Assembly (NCBI RefSeq): GCF_026781265.1
Contig: NZ_JAKUVC010000002.1
Span: 310,001-374,000, forward strand
Length of the DNA stretch: 64,000 nucleotides
Direction: 5' to 3'
Source of the DNA: Streptococcus sanguinis
GTDB lineage: Bacteria > Bacillota > Bacilli > Lactobacillales > Streptococcaceae
The notes beneath the pieces are model-generated. The model saw only the letters and a program-made list of their open reading frames with translations. It had not been told where the DNA came from and ran no database searches. Shown in pieces: positions 27,629-36,550 of this stretch (its first letter is position 1; every line of letters begins with the position of its first letter). The position numbers and the translations under genes are program-made.

Positions 27629-28435
27629 TCACTTCTTCCCCAACTCCTGCGTCCTCTTGTAGGAAGCTTGAACGGCATCCATGACCGTTCCCCGAAAGGC
27701 ATTTTCTTCCAGACTGGCTACCCCGGCGATAGTTGAACCAGACGGACTGCAGACCTGATCTTTGAGTTGAGCCGGATGTTGCCCACTGACCTGACTTAGC
27801 TTGGCAGCGCCTAAGAGAGTTTGATTGGCCAGTTCAAGCGATATGTCGCGACTGAGTCCTGCTCGGACACCAGCGTCCGCTAAGGCCTCTATAAATAGAT
27901 AGACGAAAGCTGGTCCACAGCCAGCAAGTGCCGTGGAAGCATCCAGCTGTTTTTCCTCTAGTTTGACCAAAAGACCAGCCGAAGACAAAAGCTCCTGTAA
28001 CAAATCTTCATCCGTTGGGTTTGCCTGCTGGGATAAGGCATAGGTAATAACGCCCTCACCTACGGCTACTGGAGTATTAGGCATCATTCGAATCAAACGA
28101 TGGTGGCTAGGTGTCAATTTTTCTAATATTTCCAAGCTCAGACCCGCAGCCATTGAAACCAGCAGCAGAGAATCCCGTTTTTCTAGAACTTCCTGATACT
28201 CAGCCAGCAAGTCAGCAAATTGAGCTGGTTTGATTCCCAGAAAAATCACCTCTGCCTGAGCAAAAACTTCTGCATTACTGACCGGCAGGCCACCAACTTC
28301 CGCAGCAATCTTTTCAGCCTTGTCACGACTGCGATTAGCCAGGAGTAAATCGCTTCTGTATCTTTCATCTTGGGCAACTAGACGGGCTAAACTGCCGCCC
28401 ATATTTCCCAGACCGATAAATCCAATTTTCATCAT
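27629..28435 (-). CDS. proC: Pyrroline-5-carboxylate reductase
   Basis: The 268-residue product starts with the NADP fold IGFIGLGNMGGSLAR, carries MPNTPVAVGEG and the C-terminal family signature around DQVCSPSGSTIAGV. It performs the last step of proline synthesis. It overlaps proA by one base and completes the proB-proA-proC operon. Confidence 0.95.
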   Translation of the reverse strand: MMKIGFIGLGNMGGSLARLVAQDERYRSDLLLANRSRDKAEKIAAEVGGLPVSNAEVFAQAEVIFLGIKPAQFADLLAEYQEVLEKRDSLLLVSMAAGLSLEILEKLTPSHHRLIRMMPNTPVAVGEGVITYALSQQANPTDEDLLQELLSSAGLLVKLEEKQLDASTALAGCGPAFVYLFIEALADAGVRAGLSRDISLELANQTLLGAAKLSQVSGQHPAQLKDQVCSPSGSTIAGVASLEENAFRGTVMDAVQASYKRTQELGKK

Positions 28436-29697
28436 TATTTCCTCACTTGACCAGTTCCTTGGATGACGTATTTATAGCTGGTCAGCTCTTTCAGCCCCAT
28501 AGGACCTCTGGCATGCAGTTTTTGAGTAGAAATCCCCATTTCACAACCAAGGCCAAATTGACCGCCATCTGTAAAGCGGGTCGAGGCATTGACATAAACT
28601 GCTGCGCTATCCACCTGTTCTGTAAAGTAAGCTGCCGCTGCAGCCTTCTCTGTCACAATAGCGTCCGAGTGATGAGTACTGTGAGCTTCAATATGCTCCA
28701 CCGCTTTTTCCAGCGAAGAAACCACCTTGACCGCTAAGATATAGTCCAAAAATTCCGTATCAAAATCTTCCGATCTAGCTTGCGAGCCAGAGATATACTG
28801 AGCTGCTTTCTCATCCAAACGTAATTCAACAGAATTTTCTTGCGCAGCATCACGATCTGTCACCAGCATCTTTTGCAAACGTGGTAAAAACTCTGCTGCA
28901 ATCTCTTCATGAACCAGTAGTACCTCCATGGCATTGCAGACAGAAGGGCGACTGGTCTTGGCATTCTCAATAATGGCCAAAGCCTTATCTTGATCAGCAT
29001 CCTTATCTACATAGACATGGACGATTCCAGTACCTGTCTCAATAACCGGCACAGTCGCATTCTCCACAACCGCCTGAATCAGTCCCGCACCTCCACGAGG
29101 AATGAGCAAATCCAGATAGCCCTTGGCCTTCATCATAGCTTGAGCTGAAGCTCGGCTGGTATCAGAAACCATCTGGATACAATCCGGCGAAATCCTCGTC
29201 TGAGCCAAGCCTTCTTTCAAAGCTGTGACAATAGCTAGCGCTGTCTGATAAGCATCCTTACCACTTCTGAGAACGACTGCGCTACCACTTTTTAGAGCTA
29301 GAGCAGCAGCGTCAGAGGTGACATTAGGCCGGCTTTCGTAGATAATCCCAATCACGCCCATGGCCACCCGCTTCTTACTGATGACAAGGCCGTTATCAAG
29401 CTCGGTTCTTTCCAAGACTTGCCCTACGGGATCCTCTAAGTCAATCAGCTGGCGAATGCCCTCTGCCATAGCAGCAATCCGATCCTCGTCCAGATAGATG
29501 CGATCCAGCATCACATCTGAAATCCTACCTTTTGCTGCGGTCATATCCAATTCATTGGCCGCTAAAATATCAGCACGAGAAAGCCAGAGCTGCTTTGCCA
29601 TTTCTTCCAAAGCATGGTTTTTCTCAGCTGTTGTGGCCGTATTGATCGTCTTCTTGACTTTCTGAACCTTTTCAAAAATTGCTTGTGTTGAGGTCAT
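28435..29697 (-). CDS. proA: Gamma-glutamyl phosphate reductase
   Basis: The 420-residue product of the aldehyde dehydrogenase fold has [21 protein letters not shown] (family signature, split across the NADP site) and the active-site cysteine in [15 protein letters not shown]. It reduces glutamyl-5-phosphate to the semialdehyde. It lies 21 bases after proB and overlaps proC. Confidence 0.96.
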   Translation of the reverse strand: MTSTQAIFEKVQKVKKTINTATTAEKNHALEEMAKQLWLSRADILAANELDMTAAKGRISDVMLDRIYLDEDRIAAMAEGIRQLIDLEDPVGQVLERTELDNGLVISKKRVAMGVIGIIYESRPNVTSDAAALALKSGSAVVLRSGKDAYQTALAIVTALKEGLAQTRISPDCIQMVSDTSRASAQAMMKAKGYLDLLIPRGGAGLIQAVVENATVPVIETGTGIVHVYVDKDADQDKALAIIENAKTSRPSVCNAMEVLLVHEEIAAEFLPRLQKMLVTDRDAAQENSVELRLDEKAAQYISGSQARSEDFDTEFLDYILAVKVVSSLEKAVEHIEAHSTHHSDAIVTEKAAAAAYFTEQVDSAAVYVNASTRFTDGGQFGLGCEMGISTQKLHARGPMGLKELTSYKYVIQGTGQVRK

Positions 29698-29718
29698 AGC
29701 CTCTCCTTTCCTCGTCTT

Positions 29719-30828
29719 CTAAAATACTGCAAATAAATCATTCAACTCCGGTGTCAGAGAAAGCCAGTCATCCCGATGAATGACAACACCTTTAGGTTTA
29801 TTGGACTTGAGCATATCTTTAAGAGCTGACTTGCCAAAACGCACGCGCCCTTTACCAAGAATAGCTCTGCTGCCTTCTTCATAAACGGTCACCGTATCCT
29901 GATAGGTAAAGCTACCCGATACAGATACAAGACCTGACACCAACAAACTTTTTCCCTTATTTCTGAGAGCGTTGGCTGCTCCTTGGTCAACATAGATTTC
30001 CCCTTGACTTTTAGCGTAGAAAGCCAGCCATTGCTTCTGCGTTTTTAGCCCCTTTTCCTCGGCCAAAAAGAGACTGCCATCCTTGGTTTCCTCCGCAGCT
30101 TCCAGCAGAGCATCCGTCTTGAGTGAGGAACAGATATAAACCGGGACGCCAGACATGGTAGCCAGTGTTGCAGCTTTAATCTTTGTCAGCATGCCGCCAG
30201 TTCCATTGCTCGTTCCTGCACCTCCTGCCATATCAATCAACTCAGAGCTGATCTTCTCAATCTTTTCAAGCCGGCGGGCATCTGGATTGGTAGAGGGATT
30301 AGCCGTGTAGAGTCCATCTACATCTGTCAGAAGCACCAAGAGGTCTGCCTGAACCATAGCCGCTACCTGCGCACTCAGTGTATCATTATCCCCGACTTTG
30401 AGCTCCTCAATAGCCACCGTGTCATTTTCATTGATGATGGGAATAGCTCCGCGATTCAATAAGACAGATAAGGCTTGATAGGCATTCTTGTAACGTCGCT
30501 TATCTGCAAAATCATCCTGCGTCAAAAGAATCTGTGCAGAAATGATTTGCTTCAAAAGAAGATTGCTTGTATATTCCTCCAAAAGCAAACCTTGTCCAAC
30601 TGCAGCTGAAGCTTGTTTATCCGCTACCTTGGTCGGTCGCTTTTTAAAGCCTAGAGAAGAAAAACCTGCGGCAATAGCTCCTGATGAGACCAATATCAAC
30701 TCACGTCCCGCCTCGTGCAAGAGAGCCAACTGCCGAGTAATTTCCTTTACCTTGGCGCGTGACAGACTGCCATCTGCGTTGGTTAATGACGAAGTCCCCA
30801 CCTTAAATACAATTCGCTTTGCTTTCAT
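29719..30828 (-). CDS. proB: Glutamate 5-kinase
   Basis: The 369-residue product joins the amino acid kinase domain ([14 protein letters not shown], later [14 protein letters not shown]) with a C-terminal PUA domain (from about residue 275, [13 protein letters not shown]). It starts proline synthesis and is normally feedback inhibited by proline. The leader contains a tandem 17-bp repeat between its extended -10 box and start codon (30842-30876). Confidence 0.95.
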   Translation of the reverse strand: MKAKRIVFKVGTSSLTNADGSLSRAKVKEITRQLALLHEAGRELILVSSGAIAAGFSSLGFKKRPTKVADKQASAAVGQGLLLEEYTSNLLLKQIISAQILLTQDDFADKRRYKNAYQALSVLLNRGAIPIINENDTVAIEELKVGDNDTLSAQVAAMVQADLLVLLTDVDGLYTANPSTNPDARRLEKIEKISSELIDMAGGAGTSNGTGGMLTKIKAATLATMSGVPVYICSSLKTDALLEAAEETKDGSLFLAEEKGLKTQKQWLAFYAKSQGEIYVDQGAANALRNKGKSLLVSGLVSVSGSFTYQDTVTVYEEGSRAILGKGRVRFGKSALKDMLKSNKPKGVVIHRDDWLSLTPELNDLFAVF

Positions 30829-30841
30829 TTCCTTTTCCTTA

Positions 30842-30876
30842 ACTGCTAGATTGTCTTACACTGCTAGATTGTCTTA
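30842..30876. repeat. Tandem 17-bp direct repeat in the proB leader
   Basis: ACTGCTAGATTGTCTTA occurs twice at an 18-base period between the proB promoter and its ribosome site. It may be a recent duplication or a pair of operator half sites lying just downstream of transcription start. Confidence 0.8.
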
Positions 30877-30884
30877 TTATACCA
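30876..30884 (-). promoter_or_regulatory. Extended -10 promoter of proBAC
   Basis: TGGTATAAT on the minus strand is an extended -10 box; no good -35 box is seen at the right distance. The direct repeats begin at its downstream edge. Confidence 0.6.
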
Positions 30885-30897
30885 CGATTTACGGAAA

Positions 30898-30924
30898 ATA
30901 AAAACGACCGCAATTGAAGCGGTC
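30898..30924 (-). terminator. Terminator after rluD
   Basis: GACCGC, TTCAATT and GCGGTC followed by GTTTTTATT, minus strand, about 35 bases beyond the stop of the rluD gene. Confidence 0.8.
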
Positions 30925-30960
30925 AGAGGAAAATTTGTATTTTAATAATGAATGAACTTG

Positions 30961-31857
30961 CTATCCTTGTCGTAGCTTTTCCAAAGTTTCTTGAAAAATG
31001 GCTGGTGCTTCAGCTGTAAATTCCAGCACTTCACCAGTTCGAGGATGGGTAAAGCCCAACGTTCGCGCGTGCAGAAATTGGCCATGTCCTTTTAAGGTCT
31101 TACGTGGCCCATAGACCTCATCACCAGCCACAGGGTGTCCGATGTAGGCCATGTGAACGCGTATTTGATGAGTACGCCCTGTTTCCAGCTGAAGCTCAAC
31201 TAAAGTATAGTCACCAAAACGTTCCAAGACTTGGAAACGCGTCAGAGCTGGCTTGCCTTTTGCTGTCACAGCCTGCTTCTTGCGATCTTTTTCACTACGG
31301 CCAATCGGTGTTTCAATCACACCACGATCATTAGGCAGATTTCCATGAACAATAGCCCAATACTTGCGTAGAGATTTCTTATCCTTGAGCTCAGCAGCCA
31401 GAGCCACATGGGCTTGGTCATTTTTAGCAATCATGAGAAGCCCTGAAGTGTCCTTGTCAATTCGATGAACAATGCCCGGCCGGAGAACTCCGTTGATGCC
31501 AGAGAGGTCCTTGATGTGGTACATAAGGGCGTTGACTAGCGTACCGCTTGTATGGCCTGCAGAAGGATGGACCACCATTCCCTGTGGTTTATTGACGACT
31601 GCCACATCCTCATCTTGGTAGACGATTTCTAGCGGAATATCCTCAGGCACATACTCAACCACTTCCGGCTCAGGCAGCTCATAGGAGATGACATCGCCTT
31701 CTTTGACAGCGTATTTAGCTTTTTTGGCTTGTCCATTGACTAAAATCAGGCCGTCCTTAATCTGCTCATTAGCCAAACTCCGCGATAGGTCCGTCAGCTC
31801 TGCCATCGCCTTGTCCAATCGCTGACCAGCTGCTGAGGCCTCAATTTTTACTTCCAT
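30961..31857 (-). CDS. rluD: Ribosomal large-subunit pseudouridine synthase, RluD type
   Basis: The 298-residue product has an N-terminal S4 RNA-binding domain (about 1-60) and the RsuA/RluD catalytic domain with [11 protein letters not shown] holding the catalytic aspartate. It modifies 23S rRNA uridines; the exact positions follow from homology only. It overlaps lspA by 17 bases, an old streptococcal pairing. Confidence 0.92.
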   Translation of the reverse strand: MEVKIEASAAGQRLDKAMAELTDLSRSLANEQIKDGLILVNGQAKKAKYAVKEGDVISYELPEPEVVEYVPEDIPLEIVYQDEDVAVVNKPQGMVVHPSAGHTSGTLVNALMYHIKDLSGINGVLRPGIVHRIDKDTSGLLMIAKNDQAHVALAAELKDKKSLRKYWAIVHGNLPNDRGVIETPIGRSEKDRKKQAVTAKGKPALTRFQVLERFGDYTLVELQLETGRTHQIRVHMAYIGHPVAGDEVYGPRKTLKGHGQFLHARTLGFTHPRTGEVLEFTAEAPAIFQETLEKLRQG

Positions 31858-32308
31858 CTTTTTCTTCCTTCAAAATCATCAACAGTAAAATAGCTACACC
31901 AAAGGTCAGATACATATCTGCCACATTGAAAATAGCAAAATTGATAAAATCTAACTGAAACATGTCCACGACAAAACCTTGCCGAATCCGATCAATAAAG
32001 TTCCCCAAACCGCCAGCAATCACCAAGGTCAGCCCGGTCAGCATCCACTTTGAGGCATGGAGGTGCTTGATGAGGTAGTAAACAGCTCCGCCGATGACCA
32101 AAAATGTCACCAAAGTAAAGAGCCATTGCTGATTTTCCAGCATGGAGAAGGCTGCGCCTGTATTCTGGAGATAGGTCAGACTCACCAGATGCGGAATAAA
32201 ACTATTGACCTGCCCTAGCTTAAAATCGCTGACAATATATAACTTGACCAGCTGGTCCACAGCAATAAGAACCAAGACTGCAAAAGGAATAATAATTTTT
32301 CTTTTCAT
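31841..32308 (-). CDS. lspA: Lipoprotein signal peptidase II
   Basis: The 155-residue membrane protein has four hydrophobic segments and both catalytic aspartate motifs, [10 protein letters not shown] and [11 protein letters not shown]. It removes signal peptides from prolipoproteins, here including the OppA-type and unknown lipoproteins of this window. It lies three bases after the LysR gene and overlaps rluD. Confidence 0.95.
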   Translation of the reverse strand: MKRKIIIPFAVLVLIAVDQLVKLYIVSDFKLGQVNSFIPHLVSLTYLQNTGAAFSMLENQQWLFTLVTFLVIGGAVYYLIKHLHASKWMLTGLTLVIAGGLGNFIDRIRQGFVVDMFQLDFINFAIFNVADMYLTFGVAILLLMILKEEKDGSKN

Positions 32309-32311
32309 ACT

Positions 32312-33214
32312 TTATTTTTTCTGTGCAAAATATTCTTTCATAACCGATACAAAGTCTTCTCCGACCTGAGTCAGCTCTACATCTTCACGCTTGACATAGA
32401 CCATGTGGTTGTCCAAGTTGTCACGGAGCTTGATGACAGTAATACCATTCACACTGTTGCTGTCCAAAAAGCCAGAACCAGTCGCATAAGCATCAGTTCG
32501 CTCCAAAATCCCATTCAAAGTCGCCCGGTCCGTCACATTAAACATCTGGGAGCTGGCACTGGTATCGACAAAGTTCTCTGAATAATAGAGATACTCGTCC
32601 TTTTCCTGAGTGAAGCGAACAGTCGGCAAAGCAGCCAAATCTTCCATGACAAGCTCCTCCTTTTGTGTCAGAGGATGATCTTCCCGCAAGTAAATGTGGG
32701 TCTGAAAAGGAATCAGCTCTACTACTTCCAAGCCTAGCTTTTCCACCCGCTGCATAATCCCCTTGGTATTTTGATTATTGAGGTAGATAATGCCAATTTC
32801 ACTATGGCCCTGCGCTACTTCGTCCAAAATCTGCACGGTTGTTGACTCAAAAATTCGGAAATTCTTATACTCTGGATAGGTCTGAGAAAATTGTGTAATC
32901 AAAGGTGGCAGAAAATCATAGTGCTGGCTGGCAATAGAAAACTCATCCCGCTCCTCTTCAGGATTAGCATATTGATTTTGAAAAACATCAAAACCCTTGA
33001 CCAAGTCTTGAGCCTTTTCATAAAACTCCATTCCTCGGCGTGTCAGAAAAGTCCCGCTGCTGGTCCGACGAAAAATCTTGAAACCCAGCTCTTTTTCCAG
33101 ATCACGGACAGAGATAGACAGACTAGGCTGACTGACATACATTTTTTCCGCAGCTTCTCGAAAAGTCCCACTGTTAGCAATGGCGACCACATAACGCAAT
33201 TGTTGAATATTCAT
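32312..33214 (-). CDS. LysR-family regulator, CpsY/MtaR-like
   Basis: The 300-residue regulator starts with the LysR helix-turn-helix (NIQQLRYVVAIANSGTFREA, then KMYVSQPSLS) and continues with a substrate-binding effector domain. The gene order regulator-lspA-rluD is the one of CpsY in group B Streptococcus and its pneumococcal relative; that family has been tied to methionine supply and to survival in neutrophils. The start at 33214 is chosen over upstream in-frame codons because of the exact family N-terminus. Confidence 0.85.
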   Translation of the reverse strand: MNIQQLRYVVAIANSGTFREAAEKMYVSQPSLSISVRDLEKELGFKIFRRTSSGTFLTRRGMEFYEKAQDLVKGFDVFQNQYANPEEERDEFSIASQHYDFLPPLITQFSQTYPEYKNFRIFESTTVQILDEVAQGHSEIGIIYLNNQNTKGIMQRVEKLGLEVVELIPFQTHIYLREDHPLTQKEELVMEDLAALPTVRFTQEKDEYLYYSENFVDTSASSQMFNVTDRATLNGILERTDAYATGSGFLDSNSVNGITVIKLRDNLDNHMVYVKREDVELTQVGEDFVSVMKEYFAQKK

Positions 33215-33333
33215 AATATTTTCCTTCTTTACATATCGTCTCATTATACCATAAACCAAGGCAGAACAAAAGAAACCAACTGTAAGAAGCCAGTTTCTCC
33301 TTTTAAGTTAATGAGTAATCTGAGACAAATTTG

Positions 33334-34191
33334 CTATTTTTCTTTTAGATAGACAACCTCTGTCATCTCTTTGAAGCCTAGCTTTTTATAAAGTTTCAAA
33401 GCTCGGGTATTCTGCTTTTCTACGACAATCTGAAACTCCTGTCCATTGAGTTTATTCAAATCCTGCATACTTGCAAGCAAGAGATAACTTCCTAACCCCT
33501 GCCCTTGAAAATCTTGATTAACCGCCAAGCCAAAGAAATAATTAGTGCCAAAATCCGTATCAACCGACACAGAAGCTACAACTCTACCATCTTTCTTCAA
33601 GATGTAAAGCAGACTGGAACCACTGCTAACGGCTTCTCTGGCGTATTTCAAGGCAACATCTAGCGGTGTCTCAAAGACTTGGGACTGAAAGGCTGCAATC
33701 TCTTCAGCCAAGTCCAAACTCCCCTGCAAAACCTCAATCCCTTCTCTTTCTTCCAGAGGAAAAGCTTGAGCAGGCTGTGCCAGCCAAATTTCCGCTTCAT
33801 CTGTTTGGTAATCAAATCTCCTAGCAAAATCGGGATGACCATTCAAAAAGACCAGCTCCGCTACATACTCAATCTCGGTCAAATCATACTGATCAGCTAC
33901 TTTTGCAAAAGCAGCCAGAAGCAGATTAGCCACACCCTGACGGCGATACATCGGCAGAACATAGAGAGAAACCTCAGCTTGGCCAGGTTCATCCGCGTAG
34001 ACTGATAAAAAGCCGATGGTCTGGCCATCCATCTCAGCCAAGAAGAAGGCTGGCATTTCAGGATCTGCATTATAATTATTATCCAGGTAGGGCAGTCTAT
34101 ATCCTCCGTCCACCTTATTACACTCTTGAATTAATTCAAACAATTCCTGCTTTTCTTTCTCAGGTAATGCACTATAAATTCTTATCTGCAT
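33334..34191 (-). CDS. Tandem GNAT acetyltransferase
   Basis: The 285-residue protein carries two GNAT domains: the first has MYRRQGVANLLL (about 85-96), the second QDFQGQGLGSYLLLASM (about 230-246) and KLYKKLGFKEM at the end. Double-GNAT proteins of the MshD kind acetylate small amines, but the substrate here is unknown. The ATG at 34191 has GGAAG eight bases upstream; a GTG three codons earlier is less well placed. It stands alone. Confidence 0.8.
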   Translation of the reverse strand: MQIRIYSALPEKEKQELFELIQECNKVDGGYRLPYLDNNYNADPEMPAFFLAEMDGQTIGFLSVYADEPGQAEVSLYVLPMYRRQGVANLLLAAFAKVADQYDLTEIEYVAELVFLNGHPDFARRFDYQTDEAEIWLAQPAQAFPLEEREGIEVLQGSLDLAEEIAAFQSQVFETPLDVALKYAREAVSSGSSLLYILKKDGRVVASVSVDTDFGTNYFFGLAVNQDFQGQGLGSYLLLASMQDLNKLNGQEFQIVVEKQNTRALKLYKKLGFKEMTEVVYLKEK

Positions 34192-34253
34192 CCGTCTCAC
34201 TTCCTTCCAGTATTTCTTTCTATTTTACTACAAAAACCTTAGTCAAGCCATTC

Positions 34254-34280
34254 AAAAAGGGACTGGAAAAATCCAGCCCC
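34254..34280 (-). terminator. Terminator of the oppA-like gene
   Basis: GGGGCTGGA, TTTT and TCCAGTCCC (one G-T pair) then TTTTTG, minus strand. Confidence 0.88.
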
Positions 34281-34303
34281 AATGTCGCTAAGTGAATCGT
34301 TTT

Positions 34304-36265
34304 TTATTTTTCAACGTGGTCAGCAAGTTCTTCCTGGGCTTTTTTATTTGCCGCAGTAGCTTCTTCTTTCCATTTTTTCTTAGCCGCTTCGTATTCCTTG
34401 GTCGTTACAACATCCTTCTGAAGCTGGGTCAGCTTGAAGTTGTAGGCTGAACCTTTGACACCAACTGGTGAGTAGGCCTTTGTAAATGGTACTGATTTAG
34501 TAACCGACGGTGTTGCACCTTGTGAAACAGTCGGGATAATCAAGCCGCTATCTAGCAACCAAGCTTCCGCTTCTGCATACTTTTCGTAACGCAGCTGCAC
34601 ATCGTTGGTTTCAGCATTGGCTTCTTCCAGCATCTTAGTATAAGTATCCAAGCCTAACTCTTTAATCTTATCATTGTCTTGACCTGGTTCAAAACCAAAG
34701 TTTTGCAAGCTTCCGCCGTTCTTGATATTGAGAGTATCAAGGTAGGTAGATGGATCTTGATAGTCACCAGTCCAACCACCAGTAGACATATCATAGTCTT
34801 TTTGAGCAGCAGAGTTAGCAAAATAGGTGATATTATTAAGATCGTCTGTGCTCATCTTTTGCAGGTCAATGACGACATTTTCCGCTCCAAGAGCCGATTC
34901 GATAGACTGCTTGGTTGAGCTAGCCCATTGAACACCAATCGTACTAGACTGATCCACTGGCATATCTAAGTGAATTGGGAATTCAACTCCCTTAGCCTGC
35001 AAGGCTTGCTTCGCTTCTGCAAATTTCGCCTTAGCTTTTTCAGGATTGTAGTAAGGATCTTGAGCGTCAGAGAGGTCAATTCCTTGCCATTGGCTGCCAT
35101 AATTAACTAATTTTTCCCCAACAACAGTTCCAAAATCCTTGTCGCCAATTTGGACAAAGCTAGGCGGTACCAAGGTATTTCTCAAGACCTTAGTCGCTCC
35201 GTCTTCACCATTCCCTTGCGCACCATAAGATGTACGATCAAAAGCAAAGTTGATAGCCTGACGGAAGTCTTTGTTCATGATTGCTTCGTTGGTCGCAGAC
35301 TTTTGAGCGTCTGTTGTTTTAGAAGTATGATTGTAGGACTGACGGTTGTAGTTGAAATTATAGTAATAAGAAGTAGAATCCTGCGGGCTGTATACGATAT
35401 TGTCCGCATATTTCTTCTTGACTGAAGCAAAGCCTGAGCTATTCGGATAGAGACGAGCTGTGCTATAAACGCCATCGCTGAAGTTACGAATCAGTGCTTC
35501 CTGATCATTTCCATCATAATAGGTCAGCTTGATACTATCCAGAGTGACAATATCTTTATCGTAGTAGTTTTGGTTCTTGACAAATTCCATCACAGACTTA
35601 GAAGTCAGAGACTTAAGCAAGTAAGGACCATTATAGAGGATGCTAGATGGCTTGACTGATCCAAAGTTGCTTCCTTCTGCTTTCAGAAACTCTTCATTGA
35701 CTGGGAAAAGAATCGTGCTGGTCGTTTTAGAGTTCCAATATGGCTCAGGGCGAGCCAGAGTGTATTGCAGGGTATGGTCATCAATAGCCTTGACACCAAC
35801 ATTGTCAAAATTCTTATCTTCCCCCTTGATATAAGCATCCAAGCCCTTCACAGAATCCTGAACTAGATAAATAGCTTCAGAATTTTCATCTGCTGCATAC
35901 TTCAAGCCAGTCACAAAGTCCTGGGCCTTCAATTCTGCATATTCTTCACCATCGGATGTGTACCATCTAGCATCATCACGCAGCTTATAAGTATAGGTCA
36001 GACCGTCCTTAGAAACTGTCCATGACTTCGCGATAGAGGGAACCAAGTTCCCATACTTGTCATTTTCAAAAAGTCCATCGACCAGGTTGGAAATGACATC
36101 ATTTGTCGTTGCACGGTTTGTAGCAAGATAGTTCAAGCTGTCAGGGTCTGAACTATAAACGTAAGTATAATTATTTGTGCTAGATGAAGACTGGCTACAA
36201 GCCGTCAGCAATAGCCCGGCACTCAGTGCAACTCCAGTCGCAATAAGCCATTTTGATGCTTTCAT
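34304..36265 (-). CDS. Oligopeptide-binding lipoprotein (OppA/AliA family)
   Basis: The 653-residue precursor has a lipoprotein signal with Cys23 in LLTACSQ and the family-5 solute-binding fold (SDPDSLNYLATNRATTNDV, later TGGWTGDYQDPSTYLDT). Such lipoproteins deliver peptides to the Opp ABC transporter; streptococci carry several orphan copies (AliA/AliB, HppA/G/H). There are no opp permease genes beside it, so it is an orphan receptor that may also sense peptides from other bacteria. It has its own promoter and terminator. Confidence 0.92.
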   Translation of the reverse strand: MKASKWLIATGVALSAGLLLTACSQSSSSTNNYTYVYSSDPDSLNYLATNRATTNDVISNLVDGLFENDKYGNLVPSIAKSWTVSKDGLTYTYKLRDDARWYTSDGEEYAELKAQDFVTGLKYAADENSEAIYLVQDSVKGLDAYIKGEDKNFDNVGVKAIDDHTLQYTLARPEPYWNSKTTSTILFPVNEEFLKAEGSNFGSVKPSSILYNGPYLLKSLTSKSVMEFVKNQNYYDKDIVTLDSIKLTYYDGNDQEALIRNFSDGVYSTARLYPNSSGFASVKKKYADNIVYSPQDSTSYYYNFNYNRQSYNHTSKTTDAQKSATNEAIMNKDFRQAINFAFDRTSYGAQGNGEDGATKVLRNTLVPPSFVQIGDKDFGTVVGEKLVNYGSQWQGIDLSDAQDPYYNPEKAKAKFAEAKQALQAKGVEFPIHLDMPVDQSSTIGVQWASSTKQSIESALGAENVVIDLQKMSTDDLNNITYFANSAAQKDYDMSTGGWTGDYQDPSTYLDTLNIKNGGSLQNFGFEPGQDNDKIKELGLDTYTKMLEEANAETNDVQLRYEKYAEAEAWLLDSGLIIPTVSQGATPSVTKSVPFTKAYSPVGVKGSAYNFKLTQLQKDVVTTKEYEAAKKKWKEEATAANKKAQEELADHVEK

Positions 36266-36306
36266 GGATAGAACCTCCTTTGATGTTACATTTTATAACA
36301 TGAACT

Positions 36307-36335
36307 ATTATACCAAAAAACGTATAAAAAGTAAA
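36307..36335 (-). promoter_or_regulatory. Promoter of the oppA-like gene
   Basis: TTTACT, 17 bases, TATAAT with an extended TGG, minus strand. Its leader holds the inverted repeat ATGTTA...TAACAT (about 36283-36301), a possible operator. Confidence 0.78.
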
Positions 36336-36436
36336 TAGTAAACCGATGACAGTTGAGTAAAATATCTAAGGGTGGATGTTTTTAGAAAGCTCACAAAGCT
36401 TTCCGTTACTGTATTTCTGCAAATTTCTAAATAAAG

Positions 36437-36482
36437 AAGGAAGAATCCGCTTTTACTGTAAAGTTGTCTCGGATTCTTCCTT
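36437..36482. terminator. Hairpin terminator between GH3 gene and oppA-like gene
   Basis: AAGGAAGAATCCG and CGGATTCTTCCTT pair perfectly over 13 bp with a 20-base loop. T-rich sequence flanks both ends, stronger on the plus side; on the minus strand it ends the hexosaminidase transcript. Confidence 0.75.
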
Positions 36483-36550
36483 TTTGTTATTTTATCAAGA
36501 ATGACTAGAACTGTTAGAAGTTTAACAATGCTTGCTCGTTCTTTTATTTC

